A stretch of DNA of 64,000 bases from Neorhizobium galegae bv. orientalis str. HAMBI 540 (GTDB lineage Bacteria > Pseudomonadota > Alphaproteobacteria > Rhizobiales > Rhizobiaceae): contig NZ_HG938353.1 of NCBI RefSeq assembly GCF_000731315.1, positions 1,674,001 to 1,738,000 of the forward strand, in the 5' to 3' direction. The notes under the pieces are model-generated. The model was not told the DNA's origin. It did not search any database and worked only from the letters and a program-made list of their open reading frames with translations. The position numbers were made by a program, and so were the translations under genes. Below, piece after piece: positions 10,413-19,477 of this stretch (positions are counted from its first letter, which is position 1; each line of letters begins with the position of its first letter).

Positions 10413-11134
10413 GATTTTTATCTCGTTGTTGGCGCCCTGCCGGACGCAATGGATGATGTTTGAGCGGTCCCTTATCGGAAAAGAACAGGTTTCACAATGC
10501 GGGCCTCCAAAACCTTTGTCGGCGAGGGGTTGGCGAAGCGTAACCAAGAATCGTTGACCTTCAGACTACACAGGTTTTCAAAGGTTTTGCTCTAGCAATT
10601 AGGATGTCCGGATCCCACGAGCAGCAATAAACAGGGAAAACAGGGGATCATGATGTGCATCTTCGTCGTGATGGCGCCAAGGGCGTTTGGGGCAAATTTG
10701 CCTATGACCGCAGCTCGCAGTTTCGCGCGGAATCTCGTTGCCGGGGTCCTAAGGGGCCTCGGCTTGCATTGCCGACACAGGCGGCCGGGTTCGGATCAGG
10801 TTTTTCCGCCTCGACGGCAAAGCTCTCCAGGAACATAGCCATCCAATTGCGTCATGATTTCGACGCCTCCGGTGTCGTCGTTTCCGGTGACGAGCTATGG
10901 ACCTGGATGCACAACCTGCCGAGCGGGGCGGCCAAGGAAGCGAGGGCACCTGACGCTGGATGCGGTAGCTGCTCTTTACGCGAAGCCGGAGCTTTGTTGT
11001 GACGGAATTGCCATTCGTCAATTCCGTATCGGGATTCCGCGTCCGCCAGTGTCGGAATCAGCAGACCGCCGATTGCGCTTCGCTCGTCTTTTGATTAAGG
11101 GGGTTCCATAAAAGTTCACTTTGGGAGACCCGAG
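10413..11134. other. 722-bp stretch without a secure gene (divergent promoter region)
   Basis: This lies between the divergent purC and zeta-subunit genes and should contain both promoters. One candidate reading frame on the plus strand starts at a GTG (10655) preceded by AGGGGATCATGAT and runs 115 codons to 11002. It contains GDELWTWMHNLPSG but resembles no family I know, so I do not call it as a gene. A minus-strand frame at 10749-11021 is very rich in Arg and Ser and looks like a shadow. The sequence may be a decayed small gene. I see no riboswitch-like structure that I could support. Confidence 0.4.
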
Positions 11135-11449
11135 ATGAGTGGCCTCAGCGATCGCGAAAAAGCCTTTGAAAACAAGTTTGCCCTGGATCTTGAATTGAAG
11201 TTCAAGGCGCTTGCCCGTCGCAACAAGCTCGCAGGTCTCTGGGCGGCCGGCCTGCTCGGCAAGACGGATGCCGAAGCTTACGCAAAGGAAGTCGTCGTTG
11301 CCGACTTCGAGGAAGCGGGTGACGAGGATGTCTTCCGCAAGCTGCGTAGCGATCTCGATGCCGCTGGCGTTTCCATCTCGGACCAGGATATCCGCTCCAA
11401 GATGCTGGAGCTTCTGGCTCAGGCGGTCGATCAGATCGAGAACCAGTAA
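11135..11449 (+). CDS. F1-ATPase inhibitor zeta subunit (DUF1476)
   Basis: A 104-aa all-helical protein, MSGLSDREKAFENKFALD... with KFKALARRNKLAGLWAA and DADGVSISDQDI-like segments. It matches the alphaproteobacterial DUF1476 family, shown in Paracoccus to be the zeta subunit that inhibits ATP hydrolysis by the F1Fo-ATP synthase. The N-terminal stretch is the inhibitory region in characterised members; whether it is inhibitory here depends on the species. A GGGAG element precedes the ATG and a terminator follows. It stands alone, divergent from purC. Confidence 0.92.
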   Translation: MSGLSDREKAFENKFALDLELKFKALARRNKLAGLWAAGLLGKTDAEAYAKEVVVADFEEAGDEDVFRKLRSDLDAAGVSISDQDIRSKMLELLAQAVDQIENQ

Positions 11450-11474
11450 GCTGCATTTCACCAGACTGATATAG

Positions 11475-11508
11475 AAGCTGCGTCCGGTCGGACGCGGCTT
11501 TCTCTTTC
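11475..11508 (+). terminator. Rho-independent terminator after the zeta-subunit gene
   Basis: An 11-bp stem (11475-11485 with 11490-11500, one G-U pair) with a GGTC loop is followed by TTTCTCTTTCT. It starts 26 bases after the stop codon. Confidence 0.85.
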
Positions 11509-11524
11509 TGCGGATAAAACAGGC

Positions 11525-14116
11525 TCAGTTGTCCGTGGCGTGTCGCTTGCGGCCGTCGGGCTGTGTGCTTTCGCCCGTGCGCCAACGGCCCGAAAGTATG
11601 AAATCCGGAATGCTGCTGCGCGGCATTGGCCTTGCGAGCGCATAACCCTGCAGGACGTCGCAGCCGAGATCGCGCAGGATACGAATCTGTTCCGTGGTCT
11701 CGACGCCTTCCGCGACAACCTCGATATTCAGCGATTTGCCGATCTCGATGATCGATCCGACCATCTTGCGTTGCTTTTGCGACTGCGAGACGAGACGAAC
11801 GAGCTCGCGGTCGATCTTCAGCGCACGCGGATTGAGCCGGAGGAGGCTGATGATCGACGCGTGGCCGGTGCCGAAGTCGTCAATCTCGATATCGATACCG
11901 AGCTTCTTGATCCGGGCGAGGTTCTTTAGGATATCGTCGTCGCAATCGTCGAGGAAGATCGATTCCAGGAGCTCGAAGGATACGGTACCCGGCTCGATCT
12001 TCAGCTTCTTGAGCTTTCGTGACAGCGAGGCGTCGTGCAGACGCCGGTATGAAACGTTGACCGAGAGTTTTGGGATCGAGAGGCCATTGCTGCGCCAATC
12101 GCGGAAATCGGCAAGCGCCTTGTCGAGTATGGTTCCGTCAATGACCGAGACGACGTCGAGCTCCTCGGCCATTTCGAGGAATTTGTCCGGAGACAGCATG
12201 CCCCGCTCCGGGTGCATCCAGCGCGCCAGCGTTTCCACGCCGGAAATCTCCAGCGTCGCCGCATCGAACTGCAGCTGATAATACGGAATGAATTCGTCAC
12301 GCTCGAGAGCAAGAAGAATCTCGTCTGAAATCCGCTTCGTGCTGATGATCTCGTTCTGGGTATCGGCCGAGAAGAATTCATGCCGGTTGCGGCCGCGATT
12401 CTTGGCCCGGTAGAGCGCGATGTCGGCATTCAGGAGGAGTTGGCGCGCATCGACCTCCACTCCCGTATGACAGGCGATGCCGATGCTGGCGCCGAAACGG
12501 CAGTCGTGCCCCTCATAGGACACGGGCTTGCGCAATTCCTTGATGATCCGGTCGGCCAGATGCGAGAGCTTGCGCGGCGAACCTTCGAATTTCGACAGGA
12601 TGACGAATTCGTCGCCGCCGATACGGGCGACGAAATCGCCTTTGCGGATCGTGCCTTTGAGGACTTTCGCCGCATGCTTCAGCATCATGTCGCCGGCGCT
12701 GTGACCGAGCGTGTCGTTGATCTGCTTGAAGCGGTCGAGATCGATATGGAGGATCGCGATGCCGTGTCTGTCGCGGGCGCATTCAGCCGCCACGCGGTCC
12801 AGCATCTCGTCGAGGTAACGGCGGTTCGGAAGGTCGGTCAGGTAGTCATGCATCGCATTGTGCTCGATGCTGCTGCGGGCGGCTTCGAGTTCGCGATTGC
12901 GTGCCTCGGCAAGGGTCTTTGCCCGTTCGAGTTCGCGGTGGAGCGTCACGTCGGCCGTCACGTCCCAGTTGGCCCCGACCATTTTCTGGTGACCGTTTCC
13001 ATCGACGAAAGACATGGTGCGGGTACGCACGACGCGTTCGGACCCGTCCCGCAGTATCACGCGGTATTCGTCCGAAAAGCGTTTGCCCTCCTCGATATTG
13101 GCAAGCACGTTTGCCTGGACGCGTGCGGCGTCGTCCGGGTGCAGGAAGTTCTCCCAGAGCCCGCCGATCTTCACTTCCTCGCTTTTTGCCAACCCATAGA
13201 TACGGAACATCCGCTCATCCCACTCGACCTCGCCGGTGGAGAAATCGGATTCGTAAACGCCGATGCCGGATATTTCGAGGGCCATGTCGAGCCGTCGCGA
13301 CATCTGTGCGGTTGTCTCCTCCGCGGCCTTGCGGGCGGTGATATCCGTGTCCGTGCCGACGACGCGGGTCGCCTTGCCGTTCGCGTCCCATTCGACGCAC
13401 GCACCCCGGCATTCGATCCAGATCCAATGCCCTTGCTTGTGGCGTTCGCGATAGTCGAAGACGGCATAGGCCGGATCGCCGGCATTCTGCCGCTCGATGG
13501 CATGAATGACATGGTCGTGGTCGTCCGGATGCACGAGCTCCAGCCATTCCTTCGTGCTGGCTGCCAGCGGATCCTCTGGCGACATTCCGCGGATCTGCCG
13601 CCACACCGGCGAGTAATATTTCTGGCCGGTCGCATAATTGTGATCCCAGACCCCCGAGACAGAGCTGACGAGCGCGTTGTCCCAACGGCTTTCACGTTCG
13701 ATAAGCTCTTCGACCTGCCGTCTCTGATCGGTGATGTCGGTCAGGTGGACCGCAGAAAGAAGCTGGCCTTTCAGGTTTTTGCCGAGTGGTGCGAAGGTGG
13801 CTAGCACCCACCGCTGCGAACCGTTCGGATCCATGACGCGCAGTTCCAGGCGTTCCGCGGGAGAATCGAGAGTCAGGCCTTGGATCGTCTGATGGAAACT
13901 GTCCTGGTCACCCGGATGCAGGATGGCTGACAAAGCCGTCGGCTGACGGCTGTCACCCATCCATTCGCGTCTGAACGTGCCATTCGCAAACAACAGCGCA
14001 GCGGCGTGGTCGACGATGGCAATCGGGAACGGGGCCGCCTGGAACACCGTCTCAAGAACGCCGATCTCGTCTCCTGGGCCGGAGTCCAATAGGCGCGAGA
14101 GAACATTTGACGGCAT
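11525..14116 (-). CDS. PAS-PAS-PAS-GGDEF-EAL cyclic-di-GMP signalling protein
   Basis: An 863-aa soluble sensor with no membrane helix. Three PAS-type domains cover about residues 18-130, 140-265 and 275-400; the second and third end in the usual VGTDTDITARK and MVGANWDVTADV. The GGDEF domain (about 425-585) has RIGGDEF intact and an RKGD five residues before it, the product-inhibition I-site. The EAL domain (about 600-845) keeps LSVNVS, FELLES, IDDFGTG, LKID and VVAEGVET, but the name motif reads ETLAR instead of EALxR. Both c-di-GMP synthesis and breakdown are therefore possible. The ATG at 14116 has AGGCT upstream; a GTG two codons earlier is an alternative. It is downstream of purB and a hydrolase but 124 bases away. 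Confidence 0.93.
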   Translation of the reverse strand: MPSNVLSRLLDSGPGDEIGVLETVFQAAPFPIAIVDHAAALLFANGTFRREWMGDSRQPTALSAILHPGDQDSFHQTIQGLTLDSPAERLELRVMDPNGSQRWVLATFAPLGKNLKGQLLSAVHLTDITDQRRQVEELIERESRWDNALVSSVSGVWDHNYATGQKYYSPVWRQIRGMSPEDPLAASTKEWLELVHPDDHDHVIHAIERQNAGDPAYAVFDYRERHKQGHWIWIECRGACVEWDANGKATRVVGTDTDITARKAAEETTAQMSRRLDMALEISGIGVYESDFSTGEVEWDERMFRIYGLAKSEEVKIGGLWENFLHPDDAARVQANVLANIEEGKRFSDEYRVILRDGSERVVRTRTMSFVDGNGHQKMVGANWDVTADVTLHRELERAKTLAEARNRELEAARSSIEHNAMHDYLTDLPNRRYLDEMLDRVAAECARDRHGIAILHIDLDRFKQINDTLGHSAGDMMLKHAAKVLKGTIRKGDFVARIGGDEFVILSKFEGSPRKLSHLADRIIKELRKPVSYEGHDCRFGASIGIACHTGVEVDARQLLLNADIALYRAKNRGRNRHEFFSADTQNEIISTKRISDEILLALERDEFIPYYQLQFDAATLEISGVETLARWMHPERGMLSPDKFLEMAEELDVVSVIDGTILDKALADFRDWRSNGLSIPKLSVNVSYRRLHDASLSRKLKKLKIEPGTVSFELLESIFLDDCDDDILKNLARIKKLGIDIEIDDFGTGHASIISLLRLNPRALKIDRELVRLVSQSQKQRKMVGSIIEIGKSLNIEVVAEGVETTEQIRILRDLGCDVLQGYALARPMPRSSIPDFILSGRWRTGESTQPDGRKRHATDN

Positions 14117-14240
14117 CGGCACAGCCTGGCGCTACAAAACGAACAGGCACTTTAGCAAGTGTCAATTAAGTCCAGCTTAAAAATGCTGTTCGAATTGACA
14201 CACCCTGAAATTATGGGGCGCTGCTCATTCCACCATGTTT

Positions 14241-14795
14241 CTATGGCTTCAGACGGCTGAGGAACTGGGCAAAAACCATTGTGCCTTCGGGCCAGGGGCC
14301 GTGGCCGGAATCCTGGTTGATATGGCCAGCTTCTCCGGCATCGACGAGCATCGAACCCCAGGCGGACGCGATGTCGTCTGCGTGTTCGTAGGAGCCGAAC
14401 GGATCGTTGCGGCTCGCGATCGTCAGCGACGGGAAGGGGAGCGGATCGCGCGGATAAGGGCCGAAGGTCTGCAGGTGCCGGGGCCGGATGGACGGATTGT
14501 CCACTTCCGGCGGGGCCACGAAAAAGGCGCCGGCCACCGGTTTCGTGAACAGCGGAATGGCGTGAATGACGGTCGGGATGCCGAGCGAATGGGCGATGAT
14601 GACGACGGGCCGCGTCGCGCAGTTCACCTCTTCGGCGACCCGTGCAATCCAGTCCTCGCGCACCGGCTTTGACCACTCGTCCTGCTCGACCCGGCGGGCC
14701 GTCGTCAGCTTCTGCTCCCAACGGGTCTGCCAGTGATGTGGCCCGGAATTGGTGTAGCCGGGGACGATCAATATATCTGCTTCGGATGCCTTCAT
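14241..14795 (-). CDS. RBBP9/YdeN-family serine hydrolase
   Basis: A small alpha/beta hydrolase (184 aa). The N-terminal IVPGYTNSGPHHWQTRWE is the family hallmark. The nucleophile elbow is IIAHSLG (Ser near residue 75), the acid is in SRNDPFGSYE, and the histidine is in EAGHINQDSGHGPWPEG. Substrates of this family are mostly unknown; serine esterase activity has been shown for human RBBP9. The start ATG at 14795 lies 31 bases after the purB stop, so it is probably the second gene of a purB operon. Confidence 0.88.
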   Translation of the reverse strand: MKASEADILIVPGYTNSGPHHWQTRWEQKLTTARRVEQDEWSKPVREDWIARVAEEVNCATRPVVIIAHSLGIPTVIHAIPLFTKPVAGAFFVAPPEVDNPSIRPRHLQTFGPYPRDPLPFPSLTIASRNDPFGSYEHADDIASAWGSMLVDAGEAGHINQDSGHGPWPEGTMVFAQFLSRLKP

Positions 14796-14826
14796 GGCGC
14801 CTATCTGTGTTCGCCGAGGGTCAAGA

Positions 14827-16134
14827 TCAAGCCTCGCCGAAAACCCGGCGGAAGATCGTGTCGACATGCTTGGTGTGATAGCCGAGGTCGAATTTCTCGC
14901 GCAGGTCCGCTTCGGAAAGTGCGGCACGGACCTCCTGGTCCGCCAGCAGCTCCTCGAGAAAATCCTTGCCTTCTTCCCAGACCCGCATCGCGTTGCGCTG
15001 TACGAGACGATAGGCGTCTTCGCGAGAGACGCCGGCTTGCGTAAGGGCAAGCAGCACCCGCTGCGAGTGAACAAGCCCGCGGAACTTGTTCATATTCTTC
15101 ATCATGTTCTCAGGGTAGACGAGCAGCTTGTCGATCACGCTGGTCATGCGCGCTAGGGCGAAATCGAGCGTCACCGTCGCGTCCGGGCCGATCATGCGCT
15201 CGACCGAAGAGTGCGAAATGTCACGCTCGTGCCAGAGCGCCACATTCTCCATCGCCGGCAAGGCATAGGAGCGTACCATGCGGGCAAGGCCCGTCAGGTT
15301 TTCGGTCAGCACCGGATTGCGCTTGTGCGGCATCGCCGACGAGCCTTTCTGGCCCGGCGAGAAAAACTCTTCCGCTTCGAGCACTTCGGTGCGCTGCAGG
15401 TGGCGGACTTCGATCGACAGCCGTTCGATCGATGAGGCGATGACGCCTAATATCGCGAAATACATGGCGTGACGGTCGCGCGGAATGACTTGGGTCGAGA
15501 CCGGTTCCGGCTTTAGGCCCATGGCGGCAGCGACATGTTCCTCGACGCGCGGATCGATATTGGCAAACGTGCCGACGGCGCCGGAAATCGCGCAGGTGGC
15601 GATCTCGTCGCGGGCTTCGAGCAGGCGCGTCTTGTTGCGGTCGAATTCCGCATAGGCTTGGGCGAGCTTGACGCCGAACGTCGTCGGCTCCGCGTGGATG
15701 CCATGGCTGCGGCCGATCGTGACCGTGTCCTTGTGCTCGAAGGCGCGACGCTTCAGCGCTTCGAGCAACTTGTCGATATCGGCAAGCAGCAGGTCCGTGG
15801 CGCGCACCAGCTGCACGCTGAAGCAGGTGTCGAGCACGTCGGAAGACGTCATCCCCTGGTGGATGAAGCGACTGTCCGGACCGACGAATTCGGCAAGATG
15901 GGTCAGGAAGGCGATGACGTCATGCTTGGTGACGGCCTCGATCTCGTCGATGCGCGCGACATCGAATGTGGCGCTGCCGCCCTTTTCCCAGATCGTCTCC
16001 GCTGCCGATTTCGGGATCACCCCGATCGCCGCAAGCGCATCGCAGGCATGCGCCTCGATCTCGAACCAGATGCGGAACTTGGTTTCGGGCGACCAGATGG
16101 CCACCATATCGGGCCGCGAGTAACGGGAGATCAT
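14827..16134 (-). CDS. purB: Adenylosuccinate lyase PurB
   Basis: A 435-aa homotetrameric lyase of the fumarase/aspartase superfamily that releases fumarate from SAICAR and adenylosuccinate. The signature loop GQKGSSAMPHKRNPVLTENL is present, as are the substrate histidines in GRSHGIHAEPTTFG and TSSDVLDT. The N-terminus MISRYSRPDMVAIWSPETKF is canonical for alphaproteobacterial PurB. It is a stand-alone pur gene, not joined to the purC cluster, and is followed by a hydrolase gene. Confidence 0.98.
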   Translation of the reverse strand: MISRYSRPDMVAIWSPETKFRIWFEIEAHACDALAAIGVIPKSAAETIWEKGGSATFDVARIDEIEAVTKHDVIAFLTHLAEFVGPDSRFIHQGMTSSDVLDTCFSVQLVRATDLLLADIDKLLEALKRRAFEHKDTVTIGRSHGIHAEPTTFGVKLAQAYAEFDRNKTRLLEARDEIATCAISGAVGTFANIDPRVEEHVAAAMGLKPEPVSTQVIPRDRHAMYFAILGVIASSIERLSIEVRHLQRTEVLEAEEFFSPGQKGSSAMPHKRNPVLTENLTGLARMVRSYALPAMENVALWHERDISHSSVERMIGPDATVTLDFALARMTSVIDKLLVYPENMMKNMNKFRGLVHSQRVLLALTQAGVSREDAYRLVQRNAMRVWEEGKDFLEELLADQEVRAALSEADLREKFDLGYHTKHVDTIFRRVFGEA

Positions 16135-16220
16135 GGGTTTGTCGTTTCCTTCACGAGTGTCGGCTGCGCTGTAGCAAGAAGCGCGGCGAAGCTCAAGTTT
16201 TTGAGAACGATCAAACGAGA

Positions 16221-16958
16221 TCAGGGCGTCGTCTTGACCGGAACGGCGATCCAGCGTCCGTTCTGACCCTCGAAACCGGCGCTGAGGACCATGACCAACG
16301 CGACTTCGACCGGAGCACCTTCGAGCGATGAGCCGGTGACGACGCCGGCGAGCCGGTACCCGGTGACGCAGCCGCGTGAGGCGGGAATGCGCTGGTCTTC
16401 GTGGACCATGTCATCGACCGGTTTTCCGTTCCGTTCGGTGAAGCGCAGGCGCAGCGAGACCGTCTTTTCGACTATGCCCTCGCATTGCGGATCGAGAGGC
16501 TGGGGGACCTCCTCGAGAACAAGCGTATTGGCTTCTCCGACAGGAGGCAGGGCCGGCACGCTGCGATAGCGGAGCTGATGCGGGTCGGTGCCGATCTCGG
16601 TGATCGGATTGAAGGCGACGAGTTCACCCGGATGATTGGCAAGCTCGTGAGTTTCGACCATCACATCTGCGTCATTGTGGACCTGCCAGCGGGCCTTGGC
16701 GATCGTCGCCCCGTCTTCTTCCAGCCGGACCCGGAACGGCGTACCCGGCAGGTAGGTATCCTTGTTGAGGTCGAGCGCGAAGATATTGGCATAGGGAAAA
16801 CCGGATCCGTCCTGGATACCGTATTCCTCGAAGGCGAAAACGGCGCCGTCGGAAGAAAAGCCGATCGGGCGGACGCTCGCGATATCGGCAGCCGATGTGG
16901 AACCGGCGAACATTATCGCCGCAAATGCCGGAACCGAAGATCGCAAGCCTGACATCAT
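16221..16958 (-). CDS. DUF2259 predicted secreted protein
   Basis: A 245-aa protein with a Sec-type signal ([25 protein letters not shown]). The N-terminal mature stretch [20 protein letters not shown] is the hallmark of the DUF2259 secreted family, whose function is unknown. Two cysteines (DPQCEG and SRGCVTG) could form a periplasmic disulfide. Its start overlaps the rpe stop in an ATGA arrangement (4 bases), so the two are translated as a coupled pair. The second ATG (16955) is equally possible as start. Confidence 0.82.
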   Translation of the reverse strand: MMSGLRSSVPAFAAIMFAGSTSAADIASVRPIGFSSDGAVFAFEEYGIQDGSGFPYANIFALDLNKDTYLPGTPFRVRLEEDGATIAKARWQVHNDADVMVETHELANHPGELVAFNPITEIGTDPHQLRYRSVPALPPVGEANTLVLEEVPQPLDPQCEGIVEKTVSLRLRFTERNGKPVDDMVHEDQRIPASRGCVTGYRLAGVVTGSSLEGAPVEVALVMVLSAGFEGQNGRWIAVPVKTTP

Positions 16959-17644
16959 CTGCGTCCGTCCTCCGCCGCAGCTTTCAGCCGCGCGATATTC
17001 TCACGATAGGCCGCGATTCCATCGCCTTTGTAAACCGCAGATCCTGCAACAAAGACATTGGCGCCCGCAGCGGTTGCCGCGCCGATCGTCTCGGCGGTAA
17101 TGCCGCCGTCGACTTCTAGCTCGATCGGCCGGCCGCCGACCATCGTCCTGGCGGCGCGGATCTTGTCGACCATCGCTGGGATGAATTTTTGGCCCCCGAA
17201 GCCGGGATTGACGCTCATGATCAGGATCAGGTCGATGTCGTCGAGAACGTTCTCGATCGCCGAGAGCGGGGTTGCCGGGTTGAGCGTGACGCCGACCTTC
17301 TTGCCGAGCGAGCGGATCGTCTGAAGCGAGCGGTGCAGGTGCGGCCCGGCTTCAGCATGGACAGTGATGCCGTCGCATCCGGCCTTGGCAAAGGCTTCGA
17401 GGTAAGGATCGGCGGGTGAGATCATCAGGTGGCAGTCGAAGAAGGCGGTCGTATACGGCCTCAGCGACTTGATCACATCAGGTCCGAACGAGATGTTCGG
17501 CACGAAATGCCCGTCCATCACGTCGAGATGGACCCATTCGGCTCCCGCTTCGACGGCATCGCAAACTTCCTGGCCGAGCTTCGAAAAATCGGCAGCGAGA
17601 ATGGACGGGGCGATGCGGATCGGCAGGCGCGGGGCCAGGGTCAT
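16955..17644 (-). CDS. rpe: Ribulose-phosphate 3-epimerase
   Basis: A 229-aa TIM-barrel metalloenzyme that interconverts ribulose-5-phosphate and xylulose-5-phosphate in the pentose phosphate (and Calvin) pathway. Motifs visible are [36 protein letters not shown] (metal His/Asp), [20 protein letters not shown] and the EVDGGI phosphate loop with [13 protein letters not shown] chose the ATG at 17644 with GGAG upstream; an in-frame ATG at 17683 has no ribosome site. It is coupled to the downstream DUF2259 gene. Confidence 0.97.
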   Translation of the reverse strand: MTLAPRLPIRIAPSILAADFSKLGQEVCDAVEAGAEWVHLDVMDGHFVPNISFGPDVIKSLRPYTTAFFDCHLMISPADPYLEAFAKAGCDGITVHAEAGPHLHRSLQTIRSLGKKVGVTLNPATPLSAIENVLDDIDLILIMSVNPGFGGQKFIPAMVDKIRAARTMVGGRPIELEVDGGITAETIGAATAAGANVFVAGSAVYKGDGIAAYRENIARLKAAAEDGRR

Positions 17645-17704
17645 GGGTCGAAAATCTCCGGTTGTCGGCTGTCCCTCTAACATCGCGACGTCACGGGAAC
17701 AACG

Positions 17705-18778
17705 TCACTCGGTCGCCGGACGCGACAGGGTGAACGTCGATCCACGCCATTCGAGCAGGCGGAACGGATTATCCTTCAGTTCATGACCGCGATCGAAGGC
17801 AATCGGGCCGATCACCGTATTGAAGGAACGGCTGCCGATCGTCTGCGCCAAAGGTTGGCCGGCCGCCGCAGTCACCGCCTGGTGAACCAGCTCGGTCGCG
17901 GCATAAGCGGGCAACATGTAGCCGGTCGCGTCGATATTTTTTGCGCGCAGGGCTGCGACGGCTGCCGCCGCGGAGGGCAGGGCGGCATAATCCGGAAGGG
18001 CAACGGCTAAAACGCCGTCGCGCAGCGGCACCGGACGGTTGGCTGCACGCAAGTTATCGCCGCCAAGCAGGGTGAGCGGAATGTTCTCCGAAGCGCCGTC
18101 GCGAGCAATGATCGCCATGTCGTTGCGGTCGCCGCCGACGAACACATGGCTTGCGCCCGCCTTGGCGAGACGACGCACCAGCGCCACCTGCTGCTCCTGA
18201 CCAGGCCGGAAGGTGTCGGTGAAGATCGGCGTGATGCCCATCGGTTCGAGACGCTGGCGGATGGCGCTCGCAAGCTCGCGGCCGTAGATCGTGCCGTCCT
18301 CGACCAGCGCGATCGGCTCTGCCTTCCAGATGCTGAGAATGGTTTCCGACAGTTTCTCCGCCTCGTCGCCTTCGGCCGGTGCCATGCGGAAGAAAGGCCA
18401 GCCATTGCGCAGCGTGTCTTCCATCAGGATCTTCGAGCGGACAGAGATGGTAATGGCCGGGATCTGGGCCGCCTTCAGCAGCGGCAATGCGGTGGAAAGC
18501 GTTTCGACGCAGAGGAAGCCGATGGCGGCAGGCACTTTTGCGTCGGTGAGGTTTTTGGCAGCGGCAGCACCACCGTTCTCATCGCAACTTTCATCGATCT
18601 CGACAACGGTATCGCCGGCCGCATCCGCTGCGGCGCGCGCGCCTTGGAAGACCTGGGCGCCGAGCGGTGCGTATGGACCGGAGCGTGGCGCCACGACGCC
18701 GATCATTGCCGCCGATGCCGATCCGCATCCGAGAAACGAAGCCAGCAGTCCGGCGATGATGAAACGTCGTGCTGTCAT
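17705..18778 (-). CDS. Periplasmic branched-chain-amino-acid-type ABC binding protein
   Basis: A 357-aa type I periplasmic binding protein (Leu/Ile/Val-binding fold) with a Sec signal (MTARRFIIAGLLASFLGCGSASAA). IGVVAPRSGPYAPLGAQVFQGARAA is the typical opening, VEDGTIYGRELASAI marks the hinge, and TDTFRPGQEQQVALVRRL follows as in LivJ/LivK relatives. No permease or ATPase genes are adjacent, so it is an orphan receptor or a sensor. Ligand unknown. The ATG at 18778 has AGGGAAAAC directly upstream; the frame runs 30 codons further without a signal. Confidence 0.85.
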   Translation of the reverse strand: MTARRFIIAGLLASFLGCGSASAAMIGVVAPRSGPYAPLGAQVFQGARAAADAAGDTVVEIDESCDENGGAAAAKNLTDAKVPAAIGFLCVETLSTALPLLKAAQIPAITISVRSKILMEDTLRNGWPFFRMAPAEGDEAEKLSETILSIWKAEPIALVEDGTIYGRELASAIRQRLEPMGITPIFTDTFRPGQEQQVALVRRLAKAGASHVFVGGDRNDMAIIARDGASENIPLTLLGGDNLRAANRPVPLRDGVLAVALPDYAALPSAAAAVAALRAKNIDATGYMLPAYAATELVHQAVTAAAGQPLAQTIGSRSFNTVIGPIAFDRGHELKDNPFRLLEWRGSTFTLSRPATE

Positions 18779-18952
18779 GTTTTCCCTGGGATTCTTCTTC
18801 GAAGTGACATTTAGCCTTCTGGTCGCAGCCGTCAAAGAGAATCGGCTTTTGCAAGTAAAAAGCCGCAAGTCCGGTGGACATCAAGAGTTTTTGCCACCAT
18901 ATCTCGAAGAGTAATGCAGGACTGACGGCAGTCCCTGGATGCCTTTCAAGAG

Positions 18953-19453
18953 ATGCCTTTGACGGACCAGCCTCTCCTCGATCCCGTCCACTACCGAAAC
19001 GGCATGGCGCGGTACGCTGGCCATGTCCAGGTTGTGACGACGGAATTCGAAGGCGTCCGGCGCGGCGTGACGGTGACGGCAGCGTGTTCGGTCTCGGACA
19101 ATCCGCCGACCGTGCTCGTCTGCCTGAACGGCAGCAACGTCAGCAATGCCATCTTCGAGAAGAGTGGCATCTTTGCTTTGAATTCGCTGGCGGCGCATCA
19201 TCAGTCGCTGGCGACGGCATTTGCGGGCTTGAGCGGCGTTCCGGCGGACGAGCGATTCGCGCTCGGAGATTGGAAGACACTGATGACCGGAGCCCCGGTT
19301 CTTGCCGATGCCGTCGTCAGCTTCGATTGCCGGTTGACCGACATCAAGCGGGTTTCGACCCATTTTGTCATGTTCGGCGAAGTGAGGGCCATGCATTTCG
19401 GCGAGGCGAACCCCTCGCTCATCTATCTGGATCGCGGCTTTCGCACATTATAG
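18953..19453 (+). CDS. Flavin reductase-like (FMN-binding) protein
   Basis: A 166-aa protein of the flavin reductase/HpaC-type split-barrel fold. Typical stretches are RYAGHVQVVTTEFEGVRRGVTVTAACSVS (flavin phosphate site), PPTVLVCLNGSN and FALNSLAAHHQSLATAFAG, with a C-terminal FVMFGEVRAMHFGEANPSLIYLDRGF. Such enzymes use NAD(P)H to supply reduced FMN/FAD to two-component monooxygenases. No monooxygenase component is adjacent. It precedes the MoxR gene by 24 bases on the same strand, so it could be in that operon. Confidence 0.88.
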   Translation: MPLTDQPLLDPVHYRNGMARYAGHVQVVTTEFEGVRRGVTVTAACSVSDNPPTVLVCLNGSNVSNAIFEKSGIFALNSLAAHHQSLATAFAGLSGVPADERFALGDWKTLMTGAPVLADAVVSFDCRLTDIKRVSTHFVMFGEVRAMHFGEANPSLIYLDRGFRTL

Positions 19454-19477
19454 AACGCCGTTTGAAAGGGTGTAGTC

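Noticed and set aside
10655..11002. 115-codon frame before the zeta-subunit gene
   Set aside because: Has a possible ribosome site but no family resemblance, so kept only as a note in the intergenic entry.
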